Positions 45,601 to 53,993 of a stretch of DNA of 64,000 nucleotides are shown here, piece by piece. Each line of letters opens with the position of its first letter. The first letter of the stretch is position 1. The position numbers and the translations under genes were made by a program. Under the pieces are notes generated by a model. That model ran no database searches. It was not told the DNA's origin and saw nothing but the letters and a program-made list of their open reading frames with translations. The stretch comes from Pseudomonadota bacterium (GTDB lineage: Bacteria; Pseudomonadota; Alphaproteobacteria; Rhodobacterales; Rhodobacteraceae): contig JAIUPD010000009.1 in assembly GCA_020161615.1 (NCBI GenBank), positions 166,105 to 230,104 on the forward strand. The letters run 5' to 3'.

Positions 45601-47100
45601 TCAGTTCAGCGTGGCGCCGCGCAATTGCAGGAAGCCGTCGCCGGTCTGGAACACCCCGGTCAGATCCGCGCGCATGACGTAGAGCGGGGCCTGGTGATAC
45701 AGATAGATCACCGGAATGTCGGTCGCGGCGACCCCGGCGGCCTCGATGAACAAGGCGCGGCGGTCTTCGGGATCGGTGGCCGAGCGGGTGCGATCCAGCA
45801 GATCGTCCATCTCGGCGCTGGCATAGCGGCCGACGTTGCGCCCGCCGGTGGAATGCAGAACCTGATAGATCAGCGTGTCCATGTCATTGGCGTATTGCGG
45901 GCCGATGGGTCCCCAGGCTTCGAAATTGCCCTCGTTGGTCAATTGCAGTGTGGTGGCGAAATCGACGACATCGAGGCGCGTGTCGAACCCGGCTTCGTTG
46001 GACATGGCCTGGATCATCTCGCCCACGCGCACCGCAAGCGGGCGGTTCGGCACCAGAATGGTGAAGGGCACGGGCAGGGTGACGCCGGCTTCCTCCAGCA
46101 GCGCGCGCGCCGCCTCGGGGTCGCGGGCGGGCATCGGATGCCCGGTGTCGTAGAACACGGTGCCGGGCGCCGCGAACTGGTTCGCCGCGATATACTGGCC
46201 GGCGAAGGCCACATCGACAATCGCCTGCCGGTCGAGGCTCAGCTCGAAGGCGCGGCGCACGCGCGGGTCCTGCATCGGGCCGGGGCGGTTGAGGTTGAAC
46301 ATCAGCGCCTGGTTGTTGGGCGAGAGGTTCTGCATGATGGTGTATTGCGCCGGATCGGCGACCGAGCCCGCATTCGACGGATCCAGCTTCTCGATCAGGT
46401 CGACATCGCCCGATTGCAGGTTGGCCAGGCGCACGGAATCGTCAGGGATGATACGGAAAACGATGCTGTCGAAAGCATAATCCGCGGCGAAGCGATAGTC
46501 GGGATCGCGTTCCAGCGTGATGCTGTCCTGCGCCACGCGGTTAACAAAGCGATAGGGTCCGATGCAGACCGGCTCGCGCCCGATATCGGCGCCCATCGCC
46601 GCGACCTGCGCGGGCGAGAAGATCACGCCGGTCGGACCGGCCAGCTTGCTCAGCAGCTGGGCCGCGGGCTCCGCCACGGTGATGAGGACGGTATAGGGAT
46701 CGACGACCGAAACATCGGTGATCGAGCTGATGTCATTGGCCCGCTGCGACCCGGGCGCGCGGGCACGGTTGATCCCGGCCTGCACCGCCTGGGCGTTGAA
46801 AGGGGTGCCATCCTGGAAATTCTGCCCCTCGACCAGATGCAGGGTCAGTTCGGTGCCGCTGTCCGACCATTCCCAGCTTTCGACCAGACCGGGAAGGATG
46901 TTGAGGTCGGTGTCCGTGGACAGCAGCCGCTCGCACATCGTGTAGAGGACGGTCACCGCGGTCTGTGCCGCGGTGGTCACCGGGTCCAGCGCGTCGGGAT
47001 CGTCGGCCAGGGCAATGCGCAGCGTCTGGGCCCCGGCCGTGCCTGCCATGAGTGCGCCCGCCAGCGCCAGCGCGCTGGCACCAAGTCTGGAGAATCGCAT
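45601..47100 (-). CDS. Peptide/solute-binding protein (SBP_bac_5), orphan, proposed partner of the 53-60 kb permeases
   Basis: The product is 499 aa. The signal peptide is FSRLGASALALAGALMAGTAGAQ. SBP_bac_5 marks are LRIALADDPDALDPVTTAAQTAV, LLSTDTDLNILPGLVESWEWSDSGTELTLHLVEGQNFQDGTPF and GREPVCIGPYRFVN. No permease or ATPase genes follow it. Its promoter carries TGATCTTTGATCA (47118-47130), the same palindrome as the permease operon at 60.27 kb. I infer that it is the missing receptor of that transporter. Confidence 0.9.
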   Translation of the reverse strand: MRFSRLGASALALAGALMAGTAGAQTLRIALADDPDALDPVTTAAQTAVTVLYTMCERLLSTDTDLNILPGLVESWEWSDSGTELTLHLVEGQNFQDGTPFNAQAVQAGINRARAPGSQRANDISSITDVSVVDPYTVLITVAEPAAQLLSKLAGPTGVIFSPAQVAAMGADIGREPVCIGPYRFVNRVAQDSITLERDPDYRFAADYAFDSIVFRIIPDDSVRLANLQSGDVDLIEKLDPSNAGSVADPAQYTIMQNLSPNNQALMFNLNRPGPMQDPRVRRAFELSLDRQAIVDVAFAGQYIAANQFAAPGTVFYDTGHPMPARDPEAARALLEEAGVTLPVPFTILVPNRPLAVRVGEMIQAMSNEAGFDTRLDVVDFATTLQLTNEGNFEAWGPIGPQYANDMDTLIYQVLHSTGGRNVGRYASAEMDDLLDRTRSATDPEDRRALFIEAAGVAATDIPVIYLYHQAPLYVMRADLTGVFQTGDGFLQLRGATLN

Positions 47101-47117
47101 GAAGTACCCCTCTCTGT

Positions 47118-47130
47118 TGATCTTTGATCA
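47118..47130. promoter_or_regulatory. TGATC palindrome 1 (proposed GntR operator)
   Basis: TGATCTTTGATCA is a perfect 5-3-5 palindrome 17 nt upstream of the SBP start (minus) and 110 nt from the divergent hydrolase start. On the minus strand an AGATAT hexamer lies directly upstream of it, so it would block a promoter. Identical core at 53051 and 60328. Confidence 0.65.
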
Positions 47131-47240
47131 CATATCTGAGACACTGAGGGATGCCGGGCGCCCCTGTCAACATGGAAGATGGGGACCGCTCCCATTTCGC
47201 GATTTCTGCCCGCAACGCAGGCATTTCCCGAGGAACGATG

Positions 47241-48089
47241 ATGGCAATCGAGACACTTTCGCCCGCGCCGCAGGTCAACGCCGAGGCGCAGGCCTATTCC
47301 GACGAATGCCTGCGCCGGGCGGCGCTGGCGGTGGAGAGGGGCGACTGCCGCTATCTGCCCGATATCACCTATGGACCAGACCCCCTGCAACGCCTTGATA
47401 TCTGGGCACCGAAACCGGCGGGCGCCCCTGCGGGCCTGCCGGTCCTGGTGTTCTTCCATGGCGGCAATTTCACCCATGGCTACAAGGAATGGTGCGCCTT
47501 CATGGCACCCGCCATCACCGCCTTCCCGGCGCTGCTGGTTGCTGCGGGCTACCGTCACGCGCCGGGGACGTCCTATCGCGCCATCATCGGCGACGGGCTG
47601 GCAGCGCTGAAACTGGTCTCCGACCGAATCGCCGAATGGGGCGGCGATCCTCGGCGGGTCTGGCTGGGCGGACATTCGGCCGGGGCGCAGATGGTTTGCG
47701 AGATCGCCCTGGACCATGAGCGCCGCGCCGCTGCCGGGCTGGGGGACGAGGCCTTTCGCGGGGTTTTTCCGATCAGCGGCAATTACCGGCGCAGCCTCAG
47801 CGCTCTTGAAACCGACCCGGCGCTGCGACAGCCCGAGGGCACGCCGGACAGCCCGCTGGACCGCGCGGGCGCGGCGCGGCATCCCTTCCTGCTGGCCTGG
47901 GGCGGCGAAGAGAAGCCCTATGTACACGAAGGCGGGCAGGCAATGGCCGAGGCGATGGAGGCCGCGGGCGCCGATGTGTCCCGGCTGGTCATTCCCGGCC
48001 AGGACCATTTCCAGGTACATCTGTCCTGCACCGCACCCGGAGGTGCCTGGCTGGCCGCGGTGCAGGCGGCGATGTCCGGGGCGCCGTAG
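47241..48089 (+). CDS. Alpha/beta hydrolase (esterase/carboxylesterase-type), paralogue 1
   Basis: The product is 282 aa. The oxyanion motif is FFHGGNFTHGYKEW and the nucleophile elbow is GGHSAGAQM. Late GQDHFQVH may supply the catalytic histidine. I choose ATG 47241 rather than 47238 because GAGGAA then lies 5 nt away. It is clearly similar to the 60.37-kb hydrolase: both read HGG..THG.KEWC.FMAP. Both lie divergent to a transporter gene and near the same palindrome. The substrate is unknown. Confidence 0.85.
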   Translation: MAIETLSPAPQVNAEAQAYSDECLRRAALAVERGDCRYLPDITYGPDPLQRLDIWAPKPAGAPAGLPVLVFFHGGNFTHGYKEWCAFMAPAITAFPALLVAAGYRHAPGTSYRAIIGDGLAALKLVSDRIAEWGGDPRRVWLGGHSAGAQMVCEIALDHERRAAAGLGDEAFRGVFPISGNYRRSLSALETDPALRQPEGTPDSPLDRAGAARHPFLLAWGGEEKPYVHEGGQAMAEAMEAAGADVSRLVIPGQDHFQVHLSCTAPGGAWLAAVQAAMSGAP

Positions 48090-48103
48090 CGCCCCGTCTC
48101 CCC

Positions 48104-48136
48104 GCGGTCAGTCAGCGGTCAGTCAGCGGTCAGCAG
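48104..48136. repeat. Three tandem copies of an 11-nt unit
   Basis: GCGGTCAGTCA occurs at 48104-48114 and 48115-48125, and a variant GCGGTCAGCAG at 48126-48136. It spans the stop of the minus-strand hydrolase gene and adds extra stop codons there. It may be a replication-slip product. Confidence 0.7.
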
Positions 48137-48949
48137 CCGGACCATCGGATGCGCCGGATCGGCCAGCCCATCCAGCACGTCGAAATGGTGGCGGTCGGGC
48201 TCGGCCCAGGCCGCCGTCCGGGCGCCGAGGCCGGTCCAGACATTCGCCAGAAGCGCGTTCTGGCGGCGGAATTCCTCGCGCTCGCCGCCGCCGACCCAGG
48301 CCATCATCCGCACCGGCTTGACGGGACGCAGCAGGGCCGGGCTTTCGGCAAGGGCCTCGGCCTCGTCGATCTGCAGGGTCTCGTTCAGGCGCGATTGCAT
48401 GAGCGGGCGCAGGTCGAACAGGCCCGAGATCGGCAGGCAGATCGACACCCGCGCGATGACCTCGGCGGGCAGGGGCGTGCCCTCGCTGAGCATGCGCGCG
48501 GTCAGATGGCCGCCCGCCGAATGGCCGGTGATGGCGATCGGGCCCGGCACCTCGGTCGCGGCGGCGGTGATCGCGGCGCCGATCTGGCGGACGATCCCGG
48601 CAATGCGCACCTGCGGGCAAAGGTCATACGAAGGCATCGCCACGGCATAGCCATGCTGCACGGCGCCTTGCGCGAAATGCGACCAATAGCTGTTGTCGAG
48701 GGACATCCAGTAGCCGCCGTGGATGAACACAACCAGGCCCCGCGGCGCGCCGATGGGCAGGAACAGGTCATAGCGGTGGCGTTCGCCGGGGCCATAGCTC
48801 TGCCCCAGCCGGGCGCGGCCCGCCGACTGCATGGTCTGCCGGTAATCGGCGGCGGATTTGACCCAGGCCTCGGGCCAGCGGTCGCCCCGGGCAATATGGA
48901 TGCCGTTGCTGTAGGCGTCGGTGAAATCGCTGACGTGGTGAAAAATCAT
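48119..48949 (-). CDS. Alpha/beta hydrolase, arylformamidase-like
   Basis: The product is 276 aa. The pattern FIHGGYWMSLDNSYWSHFAQGAVQHGYAVAMPSYDLCPQVRIAGIVRQI followed by ITGHSAGGHLTARML is that of the eukaryote-type kynurenine formamidase/esterase family. It could in principle supply the KynB step absent from the kyn operon, but it is the third gene of hyuB-hyuA-hydrolase (4-nt overlap), so cleavage of the HyuAB product or substrate is more likely. A longer frame to 49012 lies inside hyuA. Confidence 0.82.
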   Translation of the reverse strand: MIFHHVSDFTDAYSNGIHIARGDRWPEAWVKSAADYRQTMQSAGRARLGQSYGPGERHRYDLFLPIGAPRGLVVFIHGGYWMSLDNSYWSHFAQGAVQHGYAVAMPSYDLCPQVRIAGIVRQIGAAITAAATEVPGPIAITGHSAGGHLTARMLSEGTPLPAEVIARVSICLPISGLFDLRPLMQSRLNETLQIDEAEALAESPALLRPVKPVRMMAWVGGGEREEFRRQNALLANVWTGLGARTAAWAEPDRHHFDVLDGLADPAHPMVRLLTAD

Positions 48950-51039
48950 GCCTGGCCTTCCTTGCGGCTGATGCGGTGCAACAGCAGGTTTCCGTCCGCT
49001 TCGACATGGCATTGCCAGCCGGGGAGAATCCAGACCGTCGTGTCATCCTGTTCGACGATCAGCGGCCCTTCCAGCCGGTCGCCGGGGGCAAGGCTGTCGC
49101 GGCGACGGAAAAGCGCCTCGTGCCATTCCCCGCGCGAGAAGACGCGGCGGTGACGGCGCGCACCGGGGGCGGGCGGACTGGCCTGCAGGGCGGCGTCGGT
49201 GAGTGCCGGTTCCGGTAGCGAAACCGAGAGGCGGATGGTCGAGACGCGGACCCGCTCGTCCCGGCTGGAAAAGCCGTAAAGCCGTTCGTGCTCGCGGTGG
49301 AAGAGGTCGAGCAGCGCCGCGCCGTCGAGTGTTTCCCGCAGCGCTTCGGGAACAAAGATCTCCAGCGCATGCGCCTGATCGGGGAAGCGCATTTCCGCCA
49401 TCAGCCGGAAGGCCAGCGGCCGGGCTTCGGCGCCCGGCGTCTCGCCCCGGATCCAGCCTGTGCCCTCGGCGGCCAGCGCGGCGACGGCCTCGGCCACGGC
49501 CTCGAACCCCGCGCCATCGGGCAGAAGCGTCGCCGAGAGCGAGCGGCCGTAATCACGGCGGATGTCGGCCAGCGCGGCGCCCAGCGCACAAAGCGTGCCG
49601 GGGGTGCGCGGGATGATCACGCGATCAAGGCCCGCCTCCTCGGCCAGCATGCAGGCATGGGTTGCACCGGCGCCGCCGAACGCCACCAGCGAGAAGTCGC
49701 GCTGATCGAGCCCGCGCTGCGCCAGCAGCTTCAGCATCTCGACCGACATCATCGCCGTCGCCACCTGCAGGGCCGCATCCGCCGCCCGCTGCGCCCGGTC
49801 TTCGCCGGGCGGCAGGCCCAGCGTGTCGCCCAGCGCGGCCAGCGCAGCGGCCGAGGGCGCGGGATGCAGGGGCATCCGGCCACCGAGGAAGCTGTCGGCC
49901 GCAAGGATCCCGCTGGTCAGGTAGCAATCGGTGATGGTGGGCACCTGCGCGCCACGGCCATAGCAGACCGGCCCCGGGTCCGATCCGGCGCTTTCCGGCC
50001 CGATCTTCAGCACCTTCTGGGCGTCTACCGTCAGAAGCGACCCGCCGCCCGCGCCGATGGCGGTGACGGCGATGACCGGCAGGATGATCGGGAACTCGCC
50101 GATCCGGGCCTCGTTCGTGTATTCCGGCTGGCCGTCCACCACCACGGCCATGTCGGTCGAGGTGCCGCCCATGTCCAGCGTCACCAGCCGCCCGCGCAAC
50201 CGCACCGGGCTTTCGAGCACCGCGGCCGTCACCCCCGTCGAGGGGCCGGACAGCGCCGCGTCGATGGGCCGGGCGCGGGCCGAGGCCAGCGAGACGGAGC
50301 CGCCGTTGTTCGTGGTGATGAACACCGGCATGGTCAGGCCCAGCCCGGCCAGCCGGTCGGTCAGCCGGTCGAAATACCCCTCCATCAGGGGCTGCACATA
50401 GGCGTTGAGCGCGGCCAGCATTCCGCGTTCGTATTCGCGGATCTCGGGCCAGAGTTTCGCGCTTTCGCTGATCGGCAGGTCGGGCAGGCGGCTGCGGATG
50501 GCCCCGGCGACCTCGGCTTCCAGAGCGGGATGGCGATAGGAATTGACCAGCATCAGCGCCACCGCATCGACCCCGGCCGCCGACAGCGACGCGGCAAGGG
50601 CATCGAGCGCGGCCGCGTCGGGCCGCCGGTCGATCACCCCCTCGGCCGTTACCCGAGCGTCGATCTCGAACACGCGCTGACGCGGGATCAGCGGCACCTC
50701 GCGTTTCAGCGTGAAATCGAAGGCCGAGGCCATGCGCGAGCGCGCGATCTCCAGCACGTCGCCATTGCCGCGCGACACGACCAGCGCCAGCCGGGCGCCG
50801 CGGCGCTGCAGGATGGTGTTCAGCCCCAGCGTGGTGCCGTGCATGATGCGGCTGACCTGCGCGGGCGCGATGCCGGCGCGATCCATCAGGCCGCGCAGCC
50901 CCTCTTCGACCGCGCGGGAGGGATCCGAGGGGACGCTGGGCTGCTTGAAGGCCACGCGGCGGCCATCGGCCTCGCGGATCGCCACCAGGTCGTTGAACGT
51001 GCCGCCCACGTCGATGCCGATACGCCAGCCTCCGCTCAT
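48946..51039 (-). CDS. Hydantoinase A / oxoprolinase family subunit, set 2
   Basis: The product is 697 aa. The ASKHA features WRIGIDVGGTFNDLVAI, HGTTLGLNTILQRRGAR and LVTLDMGGTSTDMAVV are plain, as is the GGGS and GPESAGSDPGPVCYGRG part. It overlaps hyuB by 4 nt and the downstream hydrolase by 4 nt. The pair could be an ATP-driven amidohydrolase for a lactam, hydantoin or related cyclic amide. Other family members are carboxylases, so the label stays general. Confidence 0.9.
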   Translation of the reverse strand: MSGGWRIGIDVGGTFNDLVAIREADGRRVAFKQPSVPSDPSRAVEEGLRGLMDRAGIAPAQVSRIMHGTTLGLNTILQRRGARLALVVSRGNGDVLEIARSRMASAFDFTLKREVPLIPRQRVFEIDARVTAEGVIDRRPDAAALDALAASLSAAGVDAVALMLVNSYRHPALEAEVAGAIRSRLPDLPISESAKLWPEIREYERGMLAALNAYVQPLMEGYFDRLTDRLAGLGLTMPVFITTNNGGSVSLASARARPIDAALSGPSTGVTAAVLESPVRLRGRLVTLDMGGTSTDMAVVVDGQPEYTNEARIGEFPIILPVIAVTAIGAGGGSLLTVDAQKVLKIGPESAGSDPGPVCYGRGAQVPTITDCYLTSGILAADSFLGGRMPLHPAPSAAALAALGDTLGLPPGEDRAQRAADAALQVATAMMSVEMLKLLAQRGLDQRDFSLVAFGGAGATHACMLAEEAGLDRVIIPRTPGTLCALGAALADIRRDYGRSLSATLLPDGAGFEAVAEAVAALAAEGTGWIRGETPGAEARPLAFRLMAEMRFPDQAHALEIFVPEALRETLDGAALLDLFHREHERLYGFSSRDERVRVSTIRLSVSLPEPALTDAALQASPPAPGARRHRRVFSRGEWHEALFRRRDSLAPGDRLEGPLIVEQDDTTVWILPGWQCHVEADGNLLLHRISRKEGQA

Positions 51040-53027
51040 GCCGCCACCTCCCGTTCCAATTGCTCGATTGCCTGCGCGAAGGCGTCGCGGGTCTGGGCCG
51101 GCTCCTCGATCCGGGGCAGGCCGCCGTCTTTCAGCGCGGGCAGGACGGATTCATAAAGAGCCTGCCGTTTGCGGCTGCGGATACGCGGCGTGAAGGGCGC
51201 CAGCGCCGCGATCAGGCGGCGCACCAGATCGTCGGGAAAGGCCTCGTCCCAAGAGCGCCGGAAGGGCCCGGCGTCAAGCGTCGGCACCGTGTCGCGGGGC
51301 TGGCATCGCAGGGCAGAGGTCGCCGCTTCGTCCACCTCCTCGCCCTGGATGACCACGCCGTAATCGTCCCGCGCCGAGGGGACCGAGACAAAGCCGCAAA
51401 GCACATCCTGCAACACCGCCTCCGCCGGACGGGTAAAGGGATCGCCGAAGCCGCCGCCGCCCGGGGTCATGAAGGTGATCGTGTCGCCCTTGGCCAGCGG
51501 CAGGTAGTCCAGCCGGCTGACCTCGCGCTCGTCGGGGCGCCCCATGTTGACCACCACCCGGCAGCGTGCGGCAGGGCGCCCGCCAGCGCCGCCCCAGGGC
51601 GTGAAGCGGAAGCGCTCCAGCCCGCGGGCCATCACCGCCAGATCGTCGCGCAGCATGCGGATCCGGTAGATCAGCCCGCAGCCGCCGCGCCAGCGCCCGG
51701 GTCCGGCGGAATCGCACCGCAGGCCGTAATGTTCAACCAGCACGGGCGCCTCGTCCTCGGTCCGTTCGATGGGCGAGTTGCGGGTGTTGGACAGACCGGC
51801 CTCGCGCCCGTCGATCCCGTCCGATCCCTGCCGCGAGCCCGAGCCGCAGACCAGCGACTGAATGACCATCGGCCGCGTCTCGCCCGTGACCGGATCGGGC
51901 GACACAAGCACCACCGGCAGGACGGTGCCGCCGCCCGCGACCGGCACCAGCCCCGGATCGGCCTGGTGCAGCGCGCCCGAAACCGCATCCAGCAGCCGCA
52001 TGACGGTCGCATGGCGCACCCCGCAAGCGGCGGGATAGACCGGGTTGAGGATGCTGCCCTCGGGCGCCGCGGCGCTGACCCGGTTCAGGAGGCCGTGGTT
52101 GTTCGGCGCGGTCCGGTCGCGGCTGGTGACCAGATGCAGCAGGCGCAGCGCCAGATAGGGGCTGCGCAAATTGGCGGTCGGCAGGTTGAAGGCCGATTGC
52201 ACCTGCGGGTCCGTGCCCGCGAAATCCAGATGGATATGACCGTCGCGCTTGGTCAGCGCGCAGCACAGCCGCACCGGCACGTTGGAATTGAAATCGTGGT
52301 CCAGATAGTCCCAGAACTCGAACCGGCCGTCCGGGATCGTGTCCAGCACCGTGCGGGCCTTCTCGGCGGCATAGTCGGCGATCTGGGTCTGGAACTGCAG
52401 CAGCGCCGCGACGCCATGTGCGCGGGCCACCGATTCGATGCGCTTCTGGCCCACCTCCAGCGCCGCCAGCATGGCGTTCAGGTCGCCCATGTTGGTCTTG
52501 GGCGCGCGGGAATTCAGCCGGTAGATAGCGAGCAGCGTCTCATCCGGGACGCCCCCGCGGACCAGCAGGACGGGCGGGATCTGCAGCCCTTCCTCATAGA
52601 CTTCGGCGAAGCGGGGCGAGATCGAACTGGGCACGCCGCCACCGATGTCCGAGGTATGCGCCATGGTCCAGCCATAGGCGACGAGCTGACCATCGACGAA
52701 GAAGGGCCGGACCAGCTGCAGGTCGGGCAGATGCGTTGACAGCCCGCCATTGGCATAGGGCAGGTTCGACAGGATGACATCGCCGGGCGATAGGGGCCCG
52801 ATGGCCTGGAGCGTCGGGTTGAGGTCCAGATCGACGAAGGCCGCAAGCCCCAGCGCCGCCGGATAGGCAAAGGCCTTGCCGTCGAGCCCGGCAATGGCGG
52901 TGCCGAAATCCGAGACCTCCTTGACATAGATCGAGCGGGCGCTGCGTTGCAGGGTCAGGCCCATTTCCTCGGCGGCGGCGACGCTCTTGTGGCGCAGGAT
53001 CTCGAAATCGGTGGTGTTCAGGCGCAT
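51036..53027 (-). CDS. Hydantoinase B / oxoprolinase family subunit, set 2
   Basis: The product is 663 aa, about 120 residues longer than the set 1 protein. It keeps SARSIYVKEVSDFGTAIAG, a GDVILSNLPYANGGLSTHLPD metal-site-like segment, the NPVYPAACGVRHATVMRLLDA region and GGGGFGDPFTRP near the C terminus. The extra C-terminal ~110 residues have no recognisable motif. ATG 53027 is preferred; a TTG 30 nt upstream would run into the palindrome. In this set B precedes A, the reverse of set 1. Confidence 0.88.
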   Translation of the reverse strand: MRLNTTDFEILRHKSVAAAEEMGLTLQRSARSIYVKEVSDFGTAIAGLDGKAFAYPAALGLAAFVDLDLNPTLQAIGPLSPGDVILSNLPYANGGLSTHLPDLQLVRPFFVDGQLVAYGWTMAHTSDIGGGVPSSISPRFAEVYEEGLQIPPVLLVRGGVPDETLLAIYRLNSRAPKTNMGDLNAMLAALEVGQKRIESVARAHGVAALLQFQTQIADYAAEKARTVLDTIPDGRFEFWDYLDHDFNSNVPVRLCCALTKRDGHIHLDFAGTDPQVQSAFNLPTANLRSPYLALRLLHLVTSRDRTAPNNHGLLNRVSAAAPEGSILNPVYPAACGVRHATVMRLLDAVSGALHQADPGLVPVAGGGTVLPVVLVSPDPVTGETRPMVIQSLVCGSGSRQGSDGIDGREAGLSNTRNSPIERTEDEAPVLVEHYGLRCDSAGPGRWRGGCGLIYRIRMLRDDLAVMARGLERFRFTPWGGAGGRPAARCRVVVNMGRPDEREVSRLDYLPLAKGDTITFMTPGGGGFGDPFTRPAEAVLQDVLCGFVSVPSARDDYGVVIQGEEVDEAATSALRCQPRDTVPTLDAGPFRRSWDEAFPDDLVRRLIAALAPFTPRIRSRKRQALYESVLPALKDGGLPRIEEPAQTRDAFAQAIEQLEREVAA

Positions 53028-53050
53028 GCGGAACTCCGTTGGTTGTCTTG

Positions 53051-53063
53051 TGATCAAAGATCA
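53051..53063. promoter_or_regulatory. TGATC palindrome 2 (proposed GntR operator)
   Basis: TGATCAAAGATCA, 23 nt upstream of hyuB and 74 nt from the divergent DMT gene. On the minus strand a TTGACA (53073-53078) lies 9 nt upstream of it, so the palindrome covers the spacer and -10 of a possible hyuB promoter. Inferred repressor site. Confidence 0.65.
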
Positions 53064-53137
53064 TCTATCTAATGTCAAGAGGTATGGTCGGGTCTCCGCG
53101 CCGCACCCGGGTTCGTCCAGCGAGAGGGTGAAAAAAG

Positions 53138-53986
53138 GTGCACGGCCGCTACCCTTCTGCCGCGATCCTCATGACCTTGAACGCGTTTATCTATTCGGTG
53201 ATGGCGGCGATCATCAAATCGGTGGCCGGGGACGTCCCGCTGTTCCTGATCATGTTCGTTTCGGTCGCGACACAGTTCGTGTTCCTCAGCGCCTCGGCCT
53301 TCCGGCGGATTCCGCCGCTGATCCGCTCGCATCCGCGCCGCCGGGCGCATCTGTTCCGGGCGGGGGTGCTGATCGTCAGCATGTTCTCGGGCTTCTGGGC
53401 GGTGTCGGTGCTGCCGCTGGCGGTCTCGACCTCGATCAGTTTCTCCAAGGCGCTGTTCGTCACCGTCATGGGCGGGCTGATCCTGAAAGAGATCGTCGGA
53501 CTGCAGCGCTGGCTGGCGGTGCTGATCGGCTTTTCCGGCATCCTGATCCTGTCCGCGCAGGGCAGCGCCGATGGCACCACGACCCTGGGCGTCACGCTGG
53601 GCGTCCTCTCGGCCGCGACTGCGGCGCTTGGCGCGATCTGGACGCGGCGGCTGTCGCAGCTCGACAGCGGCGAGACGCTGCTGCTGTTCCAGACCTTCAC
53701 CGGGACGCTGGTGCTGGCGCCCCTGGCCATCGCCACCTGGAGCCCGCCATCGCTGGCCGATCTGGGGGCGCTGGTGGGCATGGGCATGCTCAGCGTGATC
53801 GGCAATCTGAGCATGATCGCGGCGCTGCGTCAGGGCGAGGCCTCGGCGCTGGCGCCCATCGATTTCACGCGGGCATTGTTCGCCGGGCTGCTGGGCTGGC
53901 TGGTGTTCAGCGAGGTGCCGACCGCGCAATCCTGGATCGGCATGGCGGTGATCCTGTTCGGCACCTTGCTGTCGATGCGGCGGTGA
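53138..53986 (+). CDS. EamA/DMT-superfamily transporter
   Basis: The product is 282 aa with ten hydrophobic helices in two EamA repeats (e.g. AILMTLNAFIYSVMAAIIKSVAG and FSGFWAVSVLPLAVSTSISFSKALFVTVMGGLILKE). The start is GTG at 53138 with a GAGAGGG 9 nt upstream. These transporters usually export metabolites. It is divergent from hyuB across the palindrome and may relieve a toxic intermediate of the same pathway; this is inference. Confidence 0.88.
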   Translation: MHGRYPSAAILMTLNAFIYSVMAAIIKSVAGDVPLFLIMFVSVATQFVFLSASAFRRIPPLIRSHPRRRAHLFRAGVLIVSMFSGFWAVSVLPLAVSTSISFSKALFVTVMGGLILKEIVGLQRWLAVLIGFSGILILSAQGSADGTTTLGVTLGVLSAATAALGAIWTRRLSQLDSGETLLLFQTFTGTLVLAPLAIATWSPPSLADLGALVGMGMLSVIGNLSMIAALRQGEASALAPIDFTRALFAGLLGWLVFSEVPTAQSWIGMAVILFGTLLSMRR

Positions 53987-53993
53987 CAGCGGG

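Noticed and set aside
49288-51156. A 622-codon plus-strand frame opposite hyuA set 2
   Set aside because: Antisense shadow of a clear hyuA gene, with no domain.
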